Source of the DNA: a beta proteobacterium AAP99
GTDB lineage: Bacteria; Pseudomonadota; Gammaproteobacteria; Burkholderiales; Burkholderiaceae_C
NCBI GenBank assembly: GCA_001295775.1
Contig: LJIA01000012.1
Coordinates: forward strand, 91,321 to 155,320
DNA: 64,000 nucleotides
Reading direction: 5' to 3'
Program-made: the position numbers and the translations under genes
Shown here: in pieces, positions 16,934 through 26,577 of the stretch
Layout of the letters: each line of letters opens with the position of its first letter
Position numbering within the stretch: position 1 is the stretch's first letter
Notes under the pieces: generated by a model
Told to the model about the DNA's origin: nothing
Database searches by the model: none
What the model saw: the letters and a program-made list of their open reading frames with translations, nothing else

Positions 16934-17659
16934 TCAAGGCAGCTCGACATCACCCATGAAGCGCTGGATGGCCGCGGCCCGACGTGCAAGAAAGCCGCTG
17001 CCGCGGTTGCGGTCGTAGAACTTGGGGCGCGGCAGCATGGCGGCCAGGCGCGCGGCCTGCCAGCTGTTCAGCTGCGCGGCCGAGATGCCGTAGTGGTGCC
17101 GCGCCGCCGCCTCCGCGCCGAACACACCCACGCCCCACTCCACGCTGTTCAGGTAGATCTCCAGGATGCGCCGCTTGTCCAGCACCGCTTCCATCATGTA
17201 GGTGATGATGACTTCCTCGGCCTTGCGGATGTAGCTGCGGTCTGGCGAGAGAAACAGGTTCTTGGCCAACTGCATGGTGATGGTCGAGCCGCCCGCCACC
17301 ACCTTGCCCTTGCGCGAGTTCTTGTCGTAGGCTTTCTCGATGGCCTCCCAATCCACGCCTTCGTGATCGGGGAAGTTGGCGTCTTCGGCCGCGATCACCG
17401 CGCGGCCCAGATGCGGGCTGATGCGCTCGAAGTCCACCCAGCGGTGCTTGAGTTCAGCCTTGGGGTCCTTCTCGCGCAAGGCAGCAGCTTCGCGGCGCAT
17501 GAAGGCGGTGCTCTCCACCGGCATCCACTTCCACCACACCAAGCAAGCTAATACCCACAGGTGCCACATGATGGCCATGAGTACCGCCGCGCCTACGAGC
17601 AGGAACACGCCACGCCGGACGGCCCGCAGGCTTCGCGCCATCACGCCACCGCGCGCCAT
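16934..17659 (-). CDS. mtgA: Monofunctional peptidoglycan glycosyltransferase MtgA
   Basis: A 241-residue inner-membrane GT51 enzyme that polymerises lipid II into glycan strands. A transmembrane anchor lies near residues 15-45 (VFLLVGAAVLMAIMWHLWV). GT51 motifs follow: AVIAAEDANFPDHEG with the catalytic Glu, KGKVVAGGSTITMQLAKNLFL, RKAEEVIITYMMEAVLDKRRI and EIYLNSVEWGVGVFG. I start at 17659 (MARGGVMARS), 2 bases beyond the aroE stop; 17641 is an alternative. It follows tonB-like and aroE in one operon. There is no transpeptidase domain. Confidence 0.93.
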   Translation of the reverse strand: MARGGVMARSLRAVRRGVFLLVGAAVLMAIMWHLWVLACLVWWKWMPVESTAFMRREAAALREKDPKAELKHRWVDFERISPHLGRAVIAAEDANFPDHEGVDWEAIEKAYDKNSRKGKVVAGGSTITMQLAKNLFLSPDRSYIRKAEEVIITYMMEAVLDKRRILEIYLNSVEWGVGVFGAEAAARHHYGISAAQLNSWQAARLAAMLPRPKFYDRNRGSGFLARRAAAIQRFMGDVELP

Positions 17660-17661
17660 GC

Positions 17662-18477
17662 TCAGGCCTTCATGGCAGCACGGAGCTGCTCGAGTACCGG
17701 CGCAGCGTCCGGCCGCACGCCGCGCCACAGGGCAAAGCTCTCCGCCGCCTGCCCGACCAGCATGCCCAGACCGTCTGCCGTGCGAGCGCCCAGCGCAGCG
17801 CAGTGCTGCATGAAGGCGGTCGGTTGTGCGCCATAGAGCATGTCATAGGCAAAGCTGTGCGCAGCCACTGCGCCGGCCGGCAAGGGCGGCAAGGCCCCCG
17901 CCAGACCGGCCGAGGTGGCGTTGATCACCACGTCGTAAGGCGTGTCGGCAGAAGCGGGCTCCTGCACCGCAGTGCCGAATTCGCTGGCCAGGGTCAGCGC
18001 CTTGTCGGCGGTGCGATTGCAGATGGCGAGCTCAGCCACGCCCGCGTCGCGCAGGGGCAGGATCACGCCGCGGCTGGCTCCGCCGGCGCCCAGCAACAGC
18101 ACCCGTGCGCCAGCGAGCGGCGCGCCCAGGCGCCGAAGATCGGCCACCAGCCCGGCGCCGTCCGTGTTGTCGCCCAGCAGGCCATCGGCCGTGGCCATGA
18201 GCGTGTTCACTGCGCCTGCTGCTCGGGCGCGCGGCGTGCAGTGCTGCGCCAGCGTAAAAGCCTGCTCCTTGAAGGGCACGGTGACGTTGAAGCCGCGAAA
18301 ACCGGCGCGGATCAGCTCGCCCACACGCGCAGCGAACGCATCCAGCGGAACTTCGATGCGCTCGTAGCTGAGCGGCTGAGCGGTCTGCGCCGCAAAGGCC
18401 GTGTGAATCGCCGGGCTCTTGCTGTGAGCAATCGGATTGCCGAGCACGGCGTAGCGGTCCACGGCGCTCGCGCTCAT
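17662..18477 (-). CDS. aroE: Shikimate dehydrogenase AroE
   Basis: A 271-residue NADP-dependent enzyme reducing 3-dehydroshikimate to shikimate in aromatic amino acid synthesis. All family blocks are present: LGNPIAHSKSPAIH (substrate Ser residues), FNVTVPFKEQA (catalytic Lys), GDNTDGAGLV (catalytic Asp), the NADP loop LLGAGGASRG, CNRTADKA for the 2'-phosphate, and INATSAGL. Its start overlaps the TonB-like gene stop by 4 bases (ATGA), indicating translational coupling. Confidence 0.96.
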   Translation of the reverse strand: MSASAVDRYAVLGNPIAHSKSPAIHTAFAAQTAQPLSYERIEVPLDAFAARVGELIRAGFRGFNVTVPFKEQAFTLAQHCTPRARAAGAVNTLMATADGLLGDNTDGAGLVADLRRLGAPLAGARVLLLGAGGASRGVILPLRDAGVAELAICNRTADKALTLASEFGTAVQEPASADTPYDVVINATSAGLAGALPPLPAGAVAAHSFAYDMLYGAQPTAFMQHCAALGARTADGLGMLVGQAAESFALWRGVRPDAAPVLEQLRAAMKA

Positions 18478-19358
18478 TGCGGGTTGCGGGTCTCGAAGCC
18501 TTCACCACGCGTGAACACGAAGCGGGTCGTGATCACGAACACCTGATACTGCGCTGCCATCTCCGGCGTGAAGGGCTTGAAGGGGCCGCTGAGCTTGACG
18601 ATGCGTTCGGCTGCCTTCTTCAGCACCGGATGGGACGCCCGGTCCACATCAATCGACTCGATCTGCCCGTTGGCCAGAATGCTCACGGTGACGATCGCGT
18701 CGCCGTAGATCTTGCCGCGGGCCTCCGGCGGATAGTTCTCGGTGCCGACCTTTTCGATCCGCTCACGCCAGTTCACGTAGTAGCCGGCGTAGACCACCTC
18801 GCGCGTGGACGGCGTGATGAACTTGCGCTTCGGGCGCTTGTTGTAGTCCTCGACGCGCTTTTCCAGCGCGGCAATCTTGCGCGCCAGCGCGCTTTCGTCC
18901 TCGGTCGTCTGGCTGGCCTGCACGGCCTCGCGCACTTCCTGCTGCACAGCGCTCTTGGACGTGTTCAGATCTTGCAAGGCCGCGAGCAGGCGCCGCTGCT
19001 CGGCTTCCAGCTCGGCCACCCGCGCCTTGACCTGCTGCAGATCCGTGCCGTCCTGCACAAAGCCGGAATCCGGCAGGGGCGAACGGGCCAGCCCTTGCTC
19101 GTTGTCGCCACCCCCGTCCAGGTTCACCTGCGCCAGCGCCTGGGGCACCACGGGCGCATTGCTGTGCTTGGCATTGACCAGAACCACCTCAAGCGGGGAC
19201 TGGCCGATCAAGCGCTGGTAGGTCTCCGGTGCCGTGAACTTGAGCAGCATGAGCCCGCCATGCAGGGCTGCGGAAAACAGCAACGCACCCATCAGCACGC
19301 GGTTGCGGCGTGCAAAGACGGGCTCAAGAAGCGGATGGGCGGTGAGTGCGGCAGACAC
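18474..19358 (-). CDS. TonB-family energy-transducer-like protein
   Basis: A 294-residue single-pass membrane protein. A transmembrane helix lies at about residues 23-42 (LMGALLFSAALHGGLML). A long coiled coil covers about 110-175 (VKARVAELEAEQRRLLAAL, ALARKIAALEKRVEDY). The C-terminal TonB-like domain has NYPPEARGKIYGDAIVTVSI and the DVDRASHPVLKKAAERIV segment. It differs from classical TonB in having the coiled coil in place of a Pro/Lys linker. Overlap with aroE is a conserved betaproteobacterial arrangement as I recall it. No ExbB/ExbD are nearby, so true energy transduction is unproven; a structural envelope role is possible. Confidence 0.8.
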   Translation of the reverse strand: MSAALTAHPLLEPVFARRNRVLMGALLFSAALHGGLMLLKFTAPETYQRLIGQSPLEVVLVNAKHSNAPVVPQALAQVNLDGGGDNEQGLARSPLPDSGFVQDGTDLQQVKARVAELEAEQRRLLAALQDLNTSKSAVQQEVREAVQASQTTEDESALARKIAALEKRVEDYNKRPKRKFITPSTREVVYAGYYVNWRERIEKVGTENYPPEARGKIYGDAIVTVSILANGQIESIDVDRASHPVLKKAAERIVKLSGPFKPFTPEMAAQYQVFVITTRFVFTRGEGFETRNPQ

Positions 19359-19390
19359 GGCGCTGGGATTCTATGCGGGGCTCGGCATGC

Positions 19391-21454
19391 TCACGCCGCC
19401 CCGGTGCCGGATGCCGCAGGGCCGGGTGCAGCGCTGGCATCGGCCTCCACACCCGGCAGCGCCGCGTCCTCCACATCAGGCAGGGCCACGGCCCCCACGG
19501 CATGCGGTGCTTCCTCGGCCTCGTCCACATCCTCCGCCTGCGCGGCGCCGCCCTCACCGATGTAGCGCGCTTCCACGGCCAGGTCGATCTCGTCCCAGCT
19601 AAGCAGCTCAATGCGCACCGGCCGGCCGCGGCCAAAGCCTTCGCCCACCGGCACGCCGGCCACGCGCAGATACAGCGGCGCCTGGGCCAGACGCACGAGG
19701 TCGTCCTTCACCACCACCGCGTCCATCACGCGCGAATCGCCGGCGGCGATGTGCTGCTGCGCCCAGCGCAGGCACCAGAAGCGCTCCATCTGGCTCTGGA
19801 ATTCGGCATAGCTGGTATAGGCCGCATCAAAGGCTGAGATGACGGCAAAGAGATCCGCGTCCTTGGGCTTGAACGGCGCCTTGAGCGCGGCCACCGCGCC
19901 ATGCTCGACCAGTGCCAGGAGCTGGCGTTGATTCACCAGATCGCTGTAGCGGCGCAGGGGGCTGGTGAACCAGCCGTAGTGCAGCACGCCCATGGCCTCG
20001 TGGGGGCCGGCGTGTGTGCTCATGCGCACGCGCCCGGCCACCTGGCCGCGGAAGATGCCCGGCAGGCGCGCCTCGTGGAGCTGGCGGGCCCATGTGCTGT
20101 TGGCCAGGATCATGAGTTCGCTGACGATCTTGTCCAGCGGGGCGCCGCGGCGGCGCGTCTCGATGCGCACGGTGGCCTTGCTGGCATCGGTGGGCGCGTC
20201 TGCAGCCCAGTCGACGTAGAACGAGAAGTCGGCGCGGTTGTTGTGCTCGGGCTTGCCGCGCACACGGTCGCGCTCGCCGCTCATCCAGTGGGCCACACGC
20301 CAGAGCATGGCCAGCTCCTGCGCAAAGGGGTAGCTACCGCTGCGCGCATCGAGCGACTCGGCCGTGACCAGCTCGTCCAGCAGGTTGTGCCGCAGGTTGG
20401 CGGCCACGGGCACCGCCTCGATGCGTGTTTCAAAGTCCGTGGCTGCGCCGTCCGGCCCGGCCGTGAAGTACAGGCTCACCGCGGGCATGGTGCGGCCTTG
20501 CTCGAGCGTGAAGGCCTGCACGGTGGCATTCGGCAGCATGGTGATCTTGTCGCCGGGCATGTAGACCGTGCTCATGCGGGCACGACCCACGGTGTCAATC
20601 GTGTCGCCCGGCGCAATGGCCACGCCCGGCGCAGCGATGTGGATGCCCACCCGCGCCGTGCCATCGGCGTTGAATTGCACCGAGAAGGCGTCGTCGATCT
20701 CGGTGGTGGTGATGTCATCGATCGAGAAGCTCTGCACTGCCGCCACTGGCAGGCTCGGCAGCTTGGGCTCAGGCAGCGCAGCATGGCCCTGCCCCTTGGG
20801 GAAGGCGGCCGTGAGAAAGCGCTGCATGTGCAGATCGAACGCGCTCTTGAGTGCCCCGCGCTCCACGGCCAGGCGTGCCGGGTGCACGCCCAGTGCCGCA
20901 GCGCCCTCTGCCAGCGCCTTGTAGGCGATGCCGTTCTTGTCCGGCCGGAACAGGATGCCGGGCATGGCCGCAGCGATCTCCGGCGGCATCTGCCCGGCCT
21001 TGATCTCTTCGATCATGGCTATGCGCCTAGCCTCCTGCGCCGCCTTCTTCTCCACGGCCAGCTTGGCGGCCTTGAGAATTTCCGGCGGCGCCGGCTTGTA
21101 GCGCGCCTTGCCCTTGCGATGGAAGTAGTGCGGCGCACCGTGCAGCCGCAGCACCAGCGCGGCCTGCTGCGCGCTTGTGGGGTTGCCGCCGAAGTATTCG
21201 GGCGCGAAATCCAGCGCGCCGAATTCCTCCTGGGGCAGCAGTTCGTACAGGAAGTCGAGGTCGATGCCCTCAGCTTCCAGGGCGGCCTCGTCCATCAGGG
21301 CCTGCGGTTCGGGCTTGGCGAACTCGAACACCACGGCCGTCTTCTTGACCTTGCTGCGCTTGCCGCTGGGCAGTTCGATCTGCAGCGCGGCATCGGTGCT
21401 GGACAGCACTCTGCCGGCCTTGTAGCTGCCGTCTTCTTCGAAAAATGCGTACAT
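19391..21454 (-). CDS. RNase II/RNB-family exoribonuclease
   Basis: A 687-residue 3'-5' exoribonuclease. The RNB catalytic domain spans about 225-540: SIDDITTTEIDDAFSV has the metal-binding Asp cluster, followed by VGIHIAAPGVAI, RARMSTVYMPGDKITMLP and, later, APLRRYSDLVNQ-like SPLRRYSDLVNQRQL. The N-terminus (MYAFFEEDGSYKAGRVL) is a short OB-like module and the C-terminus is an acidic, Ala-rich tail (EDVDEAEEAP...). I use the ATG at 21454; a GTG lies one codon upstream. First gene of the set continuing to tonB-like, aroE and mtgA. Confidence 0.9.
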   Translation of the reverse strand: MYAFFEEDGSYKAGRVLSSTDAALQIELPSGKRSKVKKTAVVFEFAKPEPQALMDEAALEAEGIDLDFLYELLPQEEFGALDFAPEYFGGNPTSAQQAALVLRLHGAPHYFHRKGKARYKPAPPEILKAAKLAVEKKAAQEARRIAMIEEIKAGQMPPEIAAAMPGILFRPDKNGIAYKALAEGAAALGVHPARLAVERGALKSAFDLHMQRFLTAAFPKGQGHAALPEPKLPSLPVAAVQSFSIDDITTTEIDDAFSVQFNADGTARVGIHIAAPGVAIAPGDTIDTVGRARMSTVYMPGDKITMLPNATVQAFTLEQGRTMPAVSLYFTAGPDGAATDFETRIEAVPVAANLRHNLLDELVTAESLDARSGSYPFAQELAMLWRVAHWMSGERDRVRGKPEHNNRADFSFYVDWAADAPTDASKATVRIETRRRGAPLDKIVSELMILANSTWARQLHEARLPGIFRGQVAGRVRMSTHAGPHEAMGVLHYGWFTSPLRRYSDLVNQRQLLALVEHGAVAALKAPFKPKDADLFAVISAFDAAYTSYAEFQSQMERFWCLRWAQQHIAAGDSRVMDAVVVKDDLVRLAQAPLYLRVAGVPVGEGFGRGRPVRIELLSWDEIDLAVEARYIGEGGAAQAEDVDEAEEAPHAVGAVALPDVEDAALPGVEADASAAPGPAASGTGAA

Positions 21455-21639
21455 CACGTGATTCTAGGAGGGCGCCCCACCTTGCCTCGTCCCTGCTCAG
21501 GCGCCCTGCATCCCGCGCTGGCCGCTCCCGTCGCACCCGCAGGCACCCCTGCCCCGGCGCGACCGGCGAACTGGCAGACTGTGCAGGTGTCCGATGGGGA
21601 CGCGCAATGCATACGCAACGATGCGATGGAGTTGAGAAC

Positions 21640-22122
21640 GTGACCACCACCCTGCTTTGGGTTCTTTCCGTGGCCTTGATCGTGATTGGCGTGGCTGGCA
21701 CGGTGCTGCCTGCCCTGCCCGGCACCATTCTGGTACTGGCCGGCATCTGGCTGGGCGCCTGGATCGGCAACTTCACGCAGATCGGCGGCTGGACGCTGGG
21801 CATCATCACGGTGCTGGCCGTGGTGGCCTGGGTGATGGACTACGTGGCGGGCCTGCTCGGGGCAAAGAAGGTGGGCGCCAGCAAACTGGCCATCCTGGGC
21901 GCGGCCATCGGCACCGTGGTGGGCCTGTTCATGGGCATCATCGGCATCCTGTTCATGCCATTGGTGGGTGCGGCGGTCGGCGAGTACCTGGACCGTCAGG
22001 ACCACCAGCGCGCCGTGAAGGTGGGCGTGGCCACCTGGCTGGGCATCATGCTGGGCATGATCGCCAAGGTGGTGATCGTGTTCATGATGATCGGTCTGTT
22101 CATAGCTGCCCTGCTGATTTGA
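21640..22122 (+). CDS. DUF456 family membrane protein
   Basis: A 160-residue, almost wholly hydrophobic inner-membrane protein. Four or five membrane segments are visible, starting LLWVLSVALIVIGVAGTVLP, with the family pattern LPALPGTILVLAGI, WVMDYVAGLLGAKKVGASK and GEYLDRQDHQRAVKVGVATW. These match DUF456, whose function is unknown. I choose the GTG at 21640 because GGAG lies 8 bases upstream; the ATG at 21607 would add a non-hydrophobic N-terminus. The 3' end overlaps the convergent LysR gene by 23 bases. Confidence 0.85.
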   Translation: MTTTLLWVLSVALIVIGVAGTVLPALPGTILVLAGIWLGAWIGNFTQIGGWTLGIITVLAVVAWVMDYVAGLLGAKKVGASKLAILGAAIGTVVGLFMGIIGILFMPLVGAAVGEYLDRQDHQRAVKVGVATWLGIMLGMIAKVVIVFMMIGLFIAALLI

Positions 22123-23020
22123 AGGCCTCCAGCAGGAAGCGAACAACGGCATCGACGCGGGCCGGCACACCACGGCCGGCCGGCCAGAGCACATAGAGCG
22201 GGTAGGCCGGGCTGCGCCAGCCCGGCAGTACCTGCACCAGCTCTCCGCTGGCGATACGCGGGCGCAGGGCCGGCTCGAACTCCCCGACGATGCCGCACCC
22301 CCCAAGGGCCGCGGCATGCGCCGCATCCGTGTTGTTGACCATGAGTCGCATGGGGCCGTCGATCACCACCGGCTTGGTCTGCGCCCGAGCCCGGACCGGG
22401 ACCAACTCCCAGGGGTAGGGGCGGCCGCTGGGCTCCTCGACATAGTCGATGAGCAGATGCTCGCGCAGATCTTCCGGCCGCTTGGGGGTGCCGTGGCGGG
22501 CAAGGTAGTCCGGTGAGGCCGCCAGCAGGTAGCTGAACTTGCCCAAGGGGCGGTAGCGCAGACTGGCTAGATCCGGGAGCGTGCCGCGGATGTAGATGTC
22601 TGCATCGCCGGCCGGCTTGTCGTCGATGCGTTCGTTGAGCCGCAGATCCAGTTGCAGCGCCGGATGCGCTTCGATGAACTCGCGCAGGCGCGGCGCGACC
22701 ATACGCACGCCGACAAACTCCGGCATGTCCACGCGAACCCGCCCGGCAATCTCGCCGCCGACGCGCATGAAGCCGGCTTCCACGGCAGCCACCTCCGCAA
22801 GCAGCGGTGCGGTGCGCTGCAGGAGCTGCCGACCTTCATCGGTCAGGTTCACGCTGCGTGTGTTGCGCGTAAGCAGGGTGACCCCCAGACGCTGCTCCAG
22901 CCGCGAGACATGCTGCGATACCGCTGCGCGTGAGACCGACAGGCGCCGCGCAGCCGCGCTGAAGCTGCGGGCAGTGGCCACCTCGTGGAAGGTAGCGACC
23001 AATTCAACGAAGCTGGGCAT
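22100..23020 (-). CDS. LysR-family transcriptional regulator
   Basis: A 306-residue regulator of the AaeR/CrgA-like group. The helix-turn-helix is near residues 5-65 (VATARSFSAAARRL, SVSRAAVSQHVSRLEQRLG). The effector domain starts about residue 90 (GRVRVDMPEFVGVRMVAPRL) and ends with WPAGRGVPARVDAVVRFLLE, typical of this group. It is divergent from an MFS transporter across about 100-140 bases, so regulation of that exporter is the natural inference. Inducer unknown. Confidence 0.9.
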   Translation of the reverse strand: MPSFVELVATFHEVATARSFSAAARRLSVSRAAVSQHVSRLEQRLGVTLLTRNTRSVNLTDEGRQLLQRTAPLLAEVAAVEAGFMRVGGEIAGRVRVDMPEFVGVRMVAPRLREFIEAHPALQLDLRLNERIDDKPAGDADIYIRGTLPDLASLRYRPLGKFSYLLAASPDYLARHGTPKRPEDLREHLLIDYVEEPSGRPYPWELVPVRARAQTKPVVIDGPMRLMVNNTDAAHAAALGGCGIVGEFEPALRPRIASGELVQVLPGWRSPAYPLYVLWPAGRGVPARVDAVVRFLLEAFKSAGQL

Positions 23021-23050
23021 GATGCGCCCCTTTGTATTTGCGCTTTTTCA

Positions 23051-23095
23051 TGAACAATAGTTTCACGGCGTTCTGACAGTTGCGCAAATAAACTG
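23051..23095. promoter_or_regulatory. Candidate operator sites in the LysR/MFS divergent region
   Basis: Two inverted repeats lie in an AT-rich stretch between the divergent genes. TGAA-N7-TTCA is at 23051-23065 and CAGTT-N9-AACTG at 23077-23095. Symmetry and position suit LysR binding, but no motif match can be confirmed by eye. Confidence 0.35.
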
Positions 23096-23121
23096 CACTT
23101 CAGTCCACGGCGTGGCGCACC

Positions 23122-24378
23122 ATGCAGCCCGCCGCATACAAACAGAACACCTCTCCTCTCATGAACTCCTCCAATCTGGCGGCACCCTCCATGGTGCTTG
23201 CTCCGACCACGCGCCGCCGCGGCCTGTGGGGCATCTTCGTCTCCACCTTTCTTGAACTGGCGGGCTACTTCATGTTCGGCCCGCTGCTGGTGCTTACGCT
23301 TTCCGGCCGCGGATTCGGCCCGGACGTGGTGGGCCTGTTCACGGCCAGCGTCTGGGCGGGTGTGCTGGTGGCCACGCCCTTTGCCAGCCACTGGGTGGAT
23401 CAGTTGGGGAAGCGGCAGTCGCTCATCGTCTCGGCTGCCGTGCCCTTTGCAGCGTTCGTTGTGATTGCGCTCGTGGATTCGCCCTGGGTGTGGGCCGGGC
23501 TGTACTTCGTGGCGGGAATCGCATCGTCACTGCGCTGGATTGCGGCCGAAGCGACGGTGGCGGAACTGGCCCCGCCAGAGCGGCGCGGGCGCTTCGTCGG
23601 CCTGTTTGAAACCATGGTGGGCGCGACCTTCGTGGTCGGCCCGGCGCTGCTGGCCTGGATCGGGACCGGCAATCCGCTCGCGCCGTGGGTTGCGCTGGCG
23701 CTGATCGGTGCCGGCCTGCTGGCCACCTATCTGGTGCCGGAACTGCCACACGTGCATGCCGCAGACACGCACGATGGCCACCACCATCTGGGCCTGCGCG
23801 GCATTCTCACGGCGGTGAAGGCAGCGCCGGTGATCATGATCGCGGGCTTCGTGGGCGGCTTCTTCGAGAGCGGCATCACCAGCCTGCTGCCGGTGTACGG
23901 CCTTGCGCTGGGCTTCACCGCCGCGGCGGCGGCGCTGCTCGTGTCCGCCAGCGGTCTGGGCTCCTCCTTGATGATGTGGCCGCTGGGCGAGCTGGCCGAC
24001 CGCGTCTCCCGCCGTGCCGTGTTCATCACCTGCGCGGCCCTCACACTGGCCGGCACGCTGCTGCTGCCACTGGCCGCAGGGACCACGTGGCTGGCCTGGG
24101 TGATTGCCTTTGTGTGGGGGAGCGCCGGTGGGGCGCTCTACACCCTGGCGATGATCGAGATCGGGACGCGCAATACGGGTACGGCATTGGTCTCAAGCAC
24201 CTCGGTGCTGGTGCTGAGCTACACCTTCGGCGGCATGCTGGCACCGGCATTGGGCGGGCTGATGCTCAAGTGGGCGCCGCAATGGGGCTTCACGGGCTTG
24301 CTGGGGCTGGTGGCTGCCGGCGGTCTGCTCGCGCTGATTGCAGATCAGTCGATGCGCCGAGGACGCGTGGCGAGATAA
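23122..24378 (+). CDS. Major facilitator superfamily transporter
   Basis: A 418-residue inner-membrane transporter with about 12 hydrophobic segments. Family signs are the loop 2-3 region [17 protein letters not shown], and the matching second-half [17 protein letters not shown], which resemble the MFS D-R-x-G-R-R signature. A cytosolic His-rich loop ([18 protein letters not shown]) sits near the middle and could bind metal. The ATG at 23122 is used; MNSSNL at 23161 is an alternative start. Divergent from a LysR gene and 7 bases upstream of the YceH-like gene. Drug or metabolite export is likely; substrate unknown. Confidence 0.86.
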   Translation: MQPAAYKQNTSPLMNSSNLAAPSMVLAPTTRRRGLWGIFVSTFLELAGYFMFGPLLVLTLSGRGFGPDVVGLFTASVWAGVLVATPFASHWVDQLGKRQSLIVSAAVPFAAFVVIALVDSPWVWAGLYFVAGIASSLRWIAAEATVAELAPPERRGRFVGLFETMVGATFVVGPALLAWIGTGNPLAPWVALALIGAGLLATYLVPELPHVHAADTHDGHHHLGLRGILTAVKAAPVIMIAGFVGGFFESGITSLLPVYGLALGFTAAAAALLVSASGLGSSLMMWPLGELADRVSRRAVFITCAALTLAGTLLLPLAAGTTWLAWVIAFVWGSAGGALYTLAMIEIGTRNTGTALVSSTSVLVLSYTFGGMLAPALGGLMLKWAPQWGFTGLLGLVAAGGLLALIADQSMRRGRVAR

Positions 24379-24385
24379 TCACTGC

Positions 24386-25042
24386 ATGAGATTGCTCACT
24401 TCCACTGAAGCTCGCGTGCTGGGTGTGCTCATCGAGAAAGAGCGCACCGTGCCCGATACCTACCCGCTCTCGCTCAATTCGCTCGTGGCGGGTTGCAACC
24501 AGAAGACCAGCCGCGACCCCGTGATGAACCTCACGGACGCGCAGGTGCAGGAAGCGCTGGACGAGCTGCGCAGCCTCTCGCTGGTGACGGAGTCCAGCGG
24601 CGCGAAGGTCATGCGCTTCGCGCACAACACCGAGCGCGCACTGAAGCTGCCCAGCCAGAGCGTGGCGCTGCTGGCCACGCTGATGCTGCGCGGCCCGCAG
24701 ACCGCCGCCGAGCTGCGCATCAACAGCGAGCGCCTGCACCGGTTTGCGGACACCGGCAGTGCCGAGGTCTTTCTCAATGAGCTCGCCGAGCGCAAGGACG
24801 AAGCCCAGCCCTTCGCACCGCAAGCCTTGGTGCGCCTGCTGCCCAAGGCGCCGGGCGCGCGTGAGGCGCGCTGGGTACACCTGCTGTGTGGTGAACCCGA
24901 ACTGCCTGCTGCCGGTCCAGCGTCGGCCACAAGTTCCAGCGGCAATGACGATGATCTGCGCGACCAGGTGCGCGTGCTCGCGGCGCGGGTACAAGCCTTG
25001 GAAGACGAACTGGCTGCGCTGAAGCAGGCTCTGGGTACCTGA
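24386..25042 (+). CDS. YceH-family (DUF480) protein
   Basis: A 218-residue cytosolic protein of the YceH family. The start [20 protein letters not shown], the middle [17 protein letters not shown] and [19 protein letters not shown] are diagnostic. The fold is two winged-helix domains, but DNA binding is not established for the family. The C-terminus is a coiled coil ([20 protein letters not shown]). I start at the ATG at 24386, which matches homologues and leaves 7 bases after the MFS stop, so the two are probably co-transcribed. A 443-base gap follows. Confidence 0.9.
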   Translation: MRLLTSTEARVLGVLIEKERTVPDTYPLSLNSLVAGCNQKTSRDPVMNLTDAQVQEALDELRSLSLVTESSGAKVMRFAHNTERALKLPSQSVALLATLMLRGPQTAAELRINSERLHRFADTGSAEVFLNELAERKDEAQPFAPQALVRLLPKAPGAREARWVHLLCGEPELPAAGPASATSSSGNDDDLRDQVRVLAARVQALEDELAALKQALGT

Positions 25043-25485
25043 GCACAGCGCCACCCCACTGGCGGCAGGGCGCATCTTGCGTCATGGCAACACTCCGCAT
25101 TGACGCGCCCTGCTTGTGCTGCAACGATTCGACCTTGGCGTCTTCGCACGCCGCCCACCTCAACCCCATCCACAAGGAGCACGACATGGCTGATCTTGCA
25201 TACACCCCCGCCCGTGCCCGCCTTGGGGTTCTGCGCGCTCGCTGAGCTGCGCCTCGGTGCTTGATGGATCGGCCTGAGCCGGTCCGCAGCCACCCGAATC
25301 CTGCTGACGCACTGCGCATCCACGCGCCGGCCACCACCGGCAGCGTGTAGTTGCGCCTTGCAATAGCGGCGTCACCCCTGGACGGTCACCCACTGCCGCA
25401 TTGGCACGCGGCACGGTCTGCGCGCGACCGAGGCTTCCGCTTCGTGTTGAACCTGCGCAGCGAGTCACACCGTTTCTGAATCGAC
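25043..25485. other. Long non-coding gap upstream of rsgA
   Basis: This 443-base stretch has no ORF of useful length. It contains a 19-codon ORF with a strong ribosome binding site (25186-25245) and a hairpin at about 25265-25284 (GGATCGGC/GCCGGTCC with one G-U pair). Base composition is like coding sequence, so it may be a decayed gene, but no family is recognisable in any frame. Confidence 0.5.
25186..25245 (+). CDS. Possible 19-residue small ORF
   Basis: ATG at 25186 is preceded by AAGGAG with a 6-base spacer, the best Shine-Dalgarno in this gap. It encodes MADLAYTPARARLGVLRAR and stops at TGA 25243-25245. It could be a leader peptide, a small protein, or the surviving start of a gene disrupted just downstream. 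Nothing else supports expression. Confidence 0.3.
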   Translation: MADLAYTPARARLGVLRAR

Positions 25486-26577
25486 ATGACGCCTGAACAC
25501 TTTGCCAAACTGGCGCGCCTGGGCATGAACCCGGCCATGGCGCGCGATCTGATTGCCTTGAACCCCGCGGCTGACACCCACTGGCCGTATTGCCGCGTGG
25601 TGGAAGTCCACCGCGAAACCGCCGTGCTGCATGACGGCGAGCGCAGCTTCAGCGCTCGGCCCCTGCCCGCGCTGCTGCAGCGCCTTGCCCTGGCCCAGCG
25701 GTCTCTTGCCGTGGGCGACTGGGTGGCCACTGCCGTACCCGATGGCGACAGCACCCCCTGGATTGCCGCGCAGGTGCCGCCGCACAACAGCATCACCCGG
25801 CGCGACGGCGACGGCGTGCGCCATACGGTGGTTGCCAACATCGATTGCCTGCCGATCGTCATGGGCCTGGACCACGACTTCAACCTGCGCCGGCTGGAGC
25901 GTTACCTTGCCGTTGCGCATGCCAGCCAGATCACGCCGGTGGTCGTACTCACCAAGGCCGACGCCCCCGTGCACCCGGTGGATGAAGCCCTCGACGCCAT
26001 CCGCACCCGCGTTCCGGGCCATGTGGAGGTGATTGCGGTGGACGGACGCGACGCCTCAGTGTGCGCACGCCTCGCCCCGTGGCTGGGCCTGTCCCAGACC
26101 GCCGTGCTCATGGGGTCCAGCGGCGCCGGCAAGTCCACGCTCACCAACACCTTGACGGGCAGCGCCACACAGGACACCGGCGCCAACCGCGCGGACGACT
26201 CACGCGGCCGGCACACCACCACCGCACGCAGCCTGCACCTCACGAGTGTGGCGCTCGGTCTGGGCGGCTGCATCATCGACACGCCCGGCCTGCGCGCGCT
26301 CGCTCCCGATGCCGACGCCGAGGACGTGGCCGCAAGCTTCGAGGACGTCGCCCAGCTCGCCGCCCACTGCCGCTTCCGCAACTGCGAGCACAGGGACGAA
26401 CCCGGCTGCGCCGTGCGCGCGGCCCTGCCCGCCGACCGGCTGCAGAACTATCACAAGCTGCTGCGCGAAGCTGCGCGCGAAACGCGCACACCCCTGCAGC
26501 GACAAGCCGAACGCGCCCGGTGGACAGCGATCAGCAAGTCCACCCGGGCCTACATGAAGCTGAAGGGGCGTGCATGA
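25486..26577 (+). CDS. rsgA: Ribosome small-subunit-dependent GTPase RsgA
   Basis: A 363-residue circularly permuted GTPase that acts late in 30S assembly. An N-terminal OB domain (about 20-95) is followed by the GTPase motifs in permuted order: VVLTKADAP (G4), GSSGAGKSTLTN (G1, Walker A), the switch I TTTAR, and IDTPGLR (G3). The C-terminal zinc module has CRFRNCEHRDEPGC, with three Cys and one His placed as in YjeQ. Longer at the N-terminus than some homologues. The start has a weak Shine-Dalgarno. Its stop overlaps the next gene's start (ATGA). Confidence 0.94.
   Translation: MTPEHFAKLARLGMNPAMARDLIALNPAADTHWPYCRVVEVHRETAVLHDGERSFSARPLPALLQRLALAQRSLAVGDWVATAVPDGDSTPWIAAQVPPHNSITRRDGDGVRHTVVANIDCLPIVMGLDHDFNLRRLERYLAVAHASQITPVVVLTKADAPVHPVDEALDAIRTRVPGHVEVIAVDGRDASVCARLAPWLGLSQTAVLMGSSGAGKSTLTNTLTGSATQDTGANRADDSRGRHTTTARSLHLTSVALGLGGCIIDTPGLRALAPDADAEDVAASFEDVAQLAAHCRFRNCEHRDEPGCAVRAALPADRLQNYHKLLREAARETRTPLQRQAERARWTAISKSTRAYMKLKGRA

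Noticed and set aside
19901..21643. A 580-codon plus-strand ORF opposite the RNase II gene
   Set aside because: Low-complexity His/Arg/Gly-rich translation, antisense to a complete RNB enzyme.
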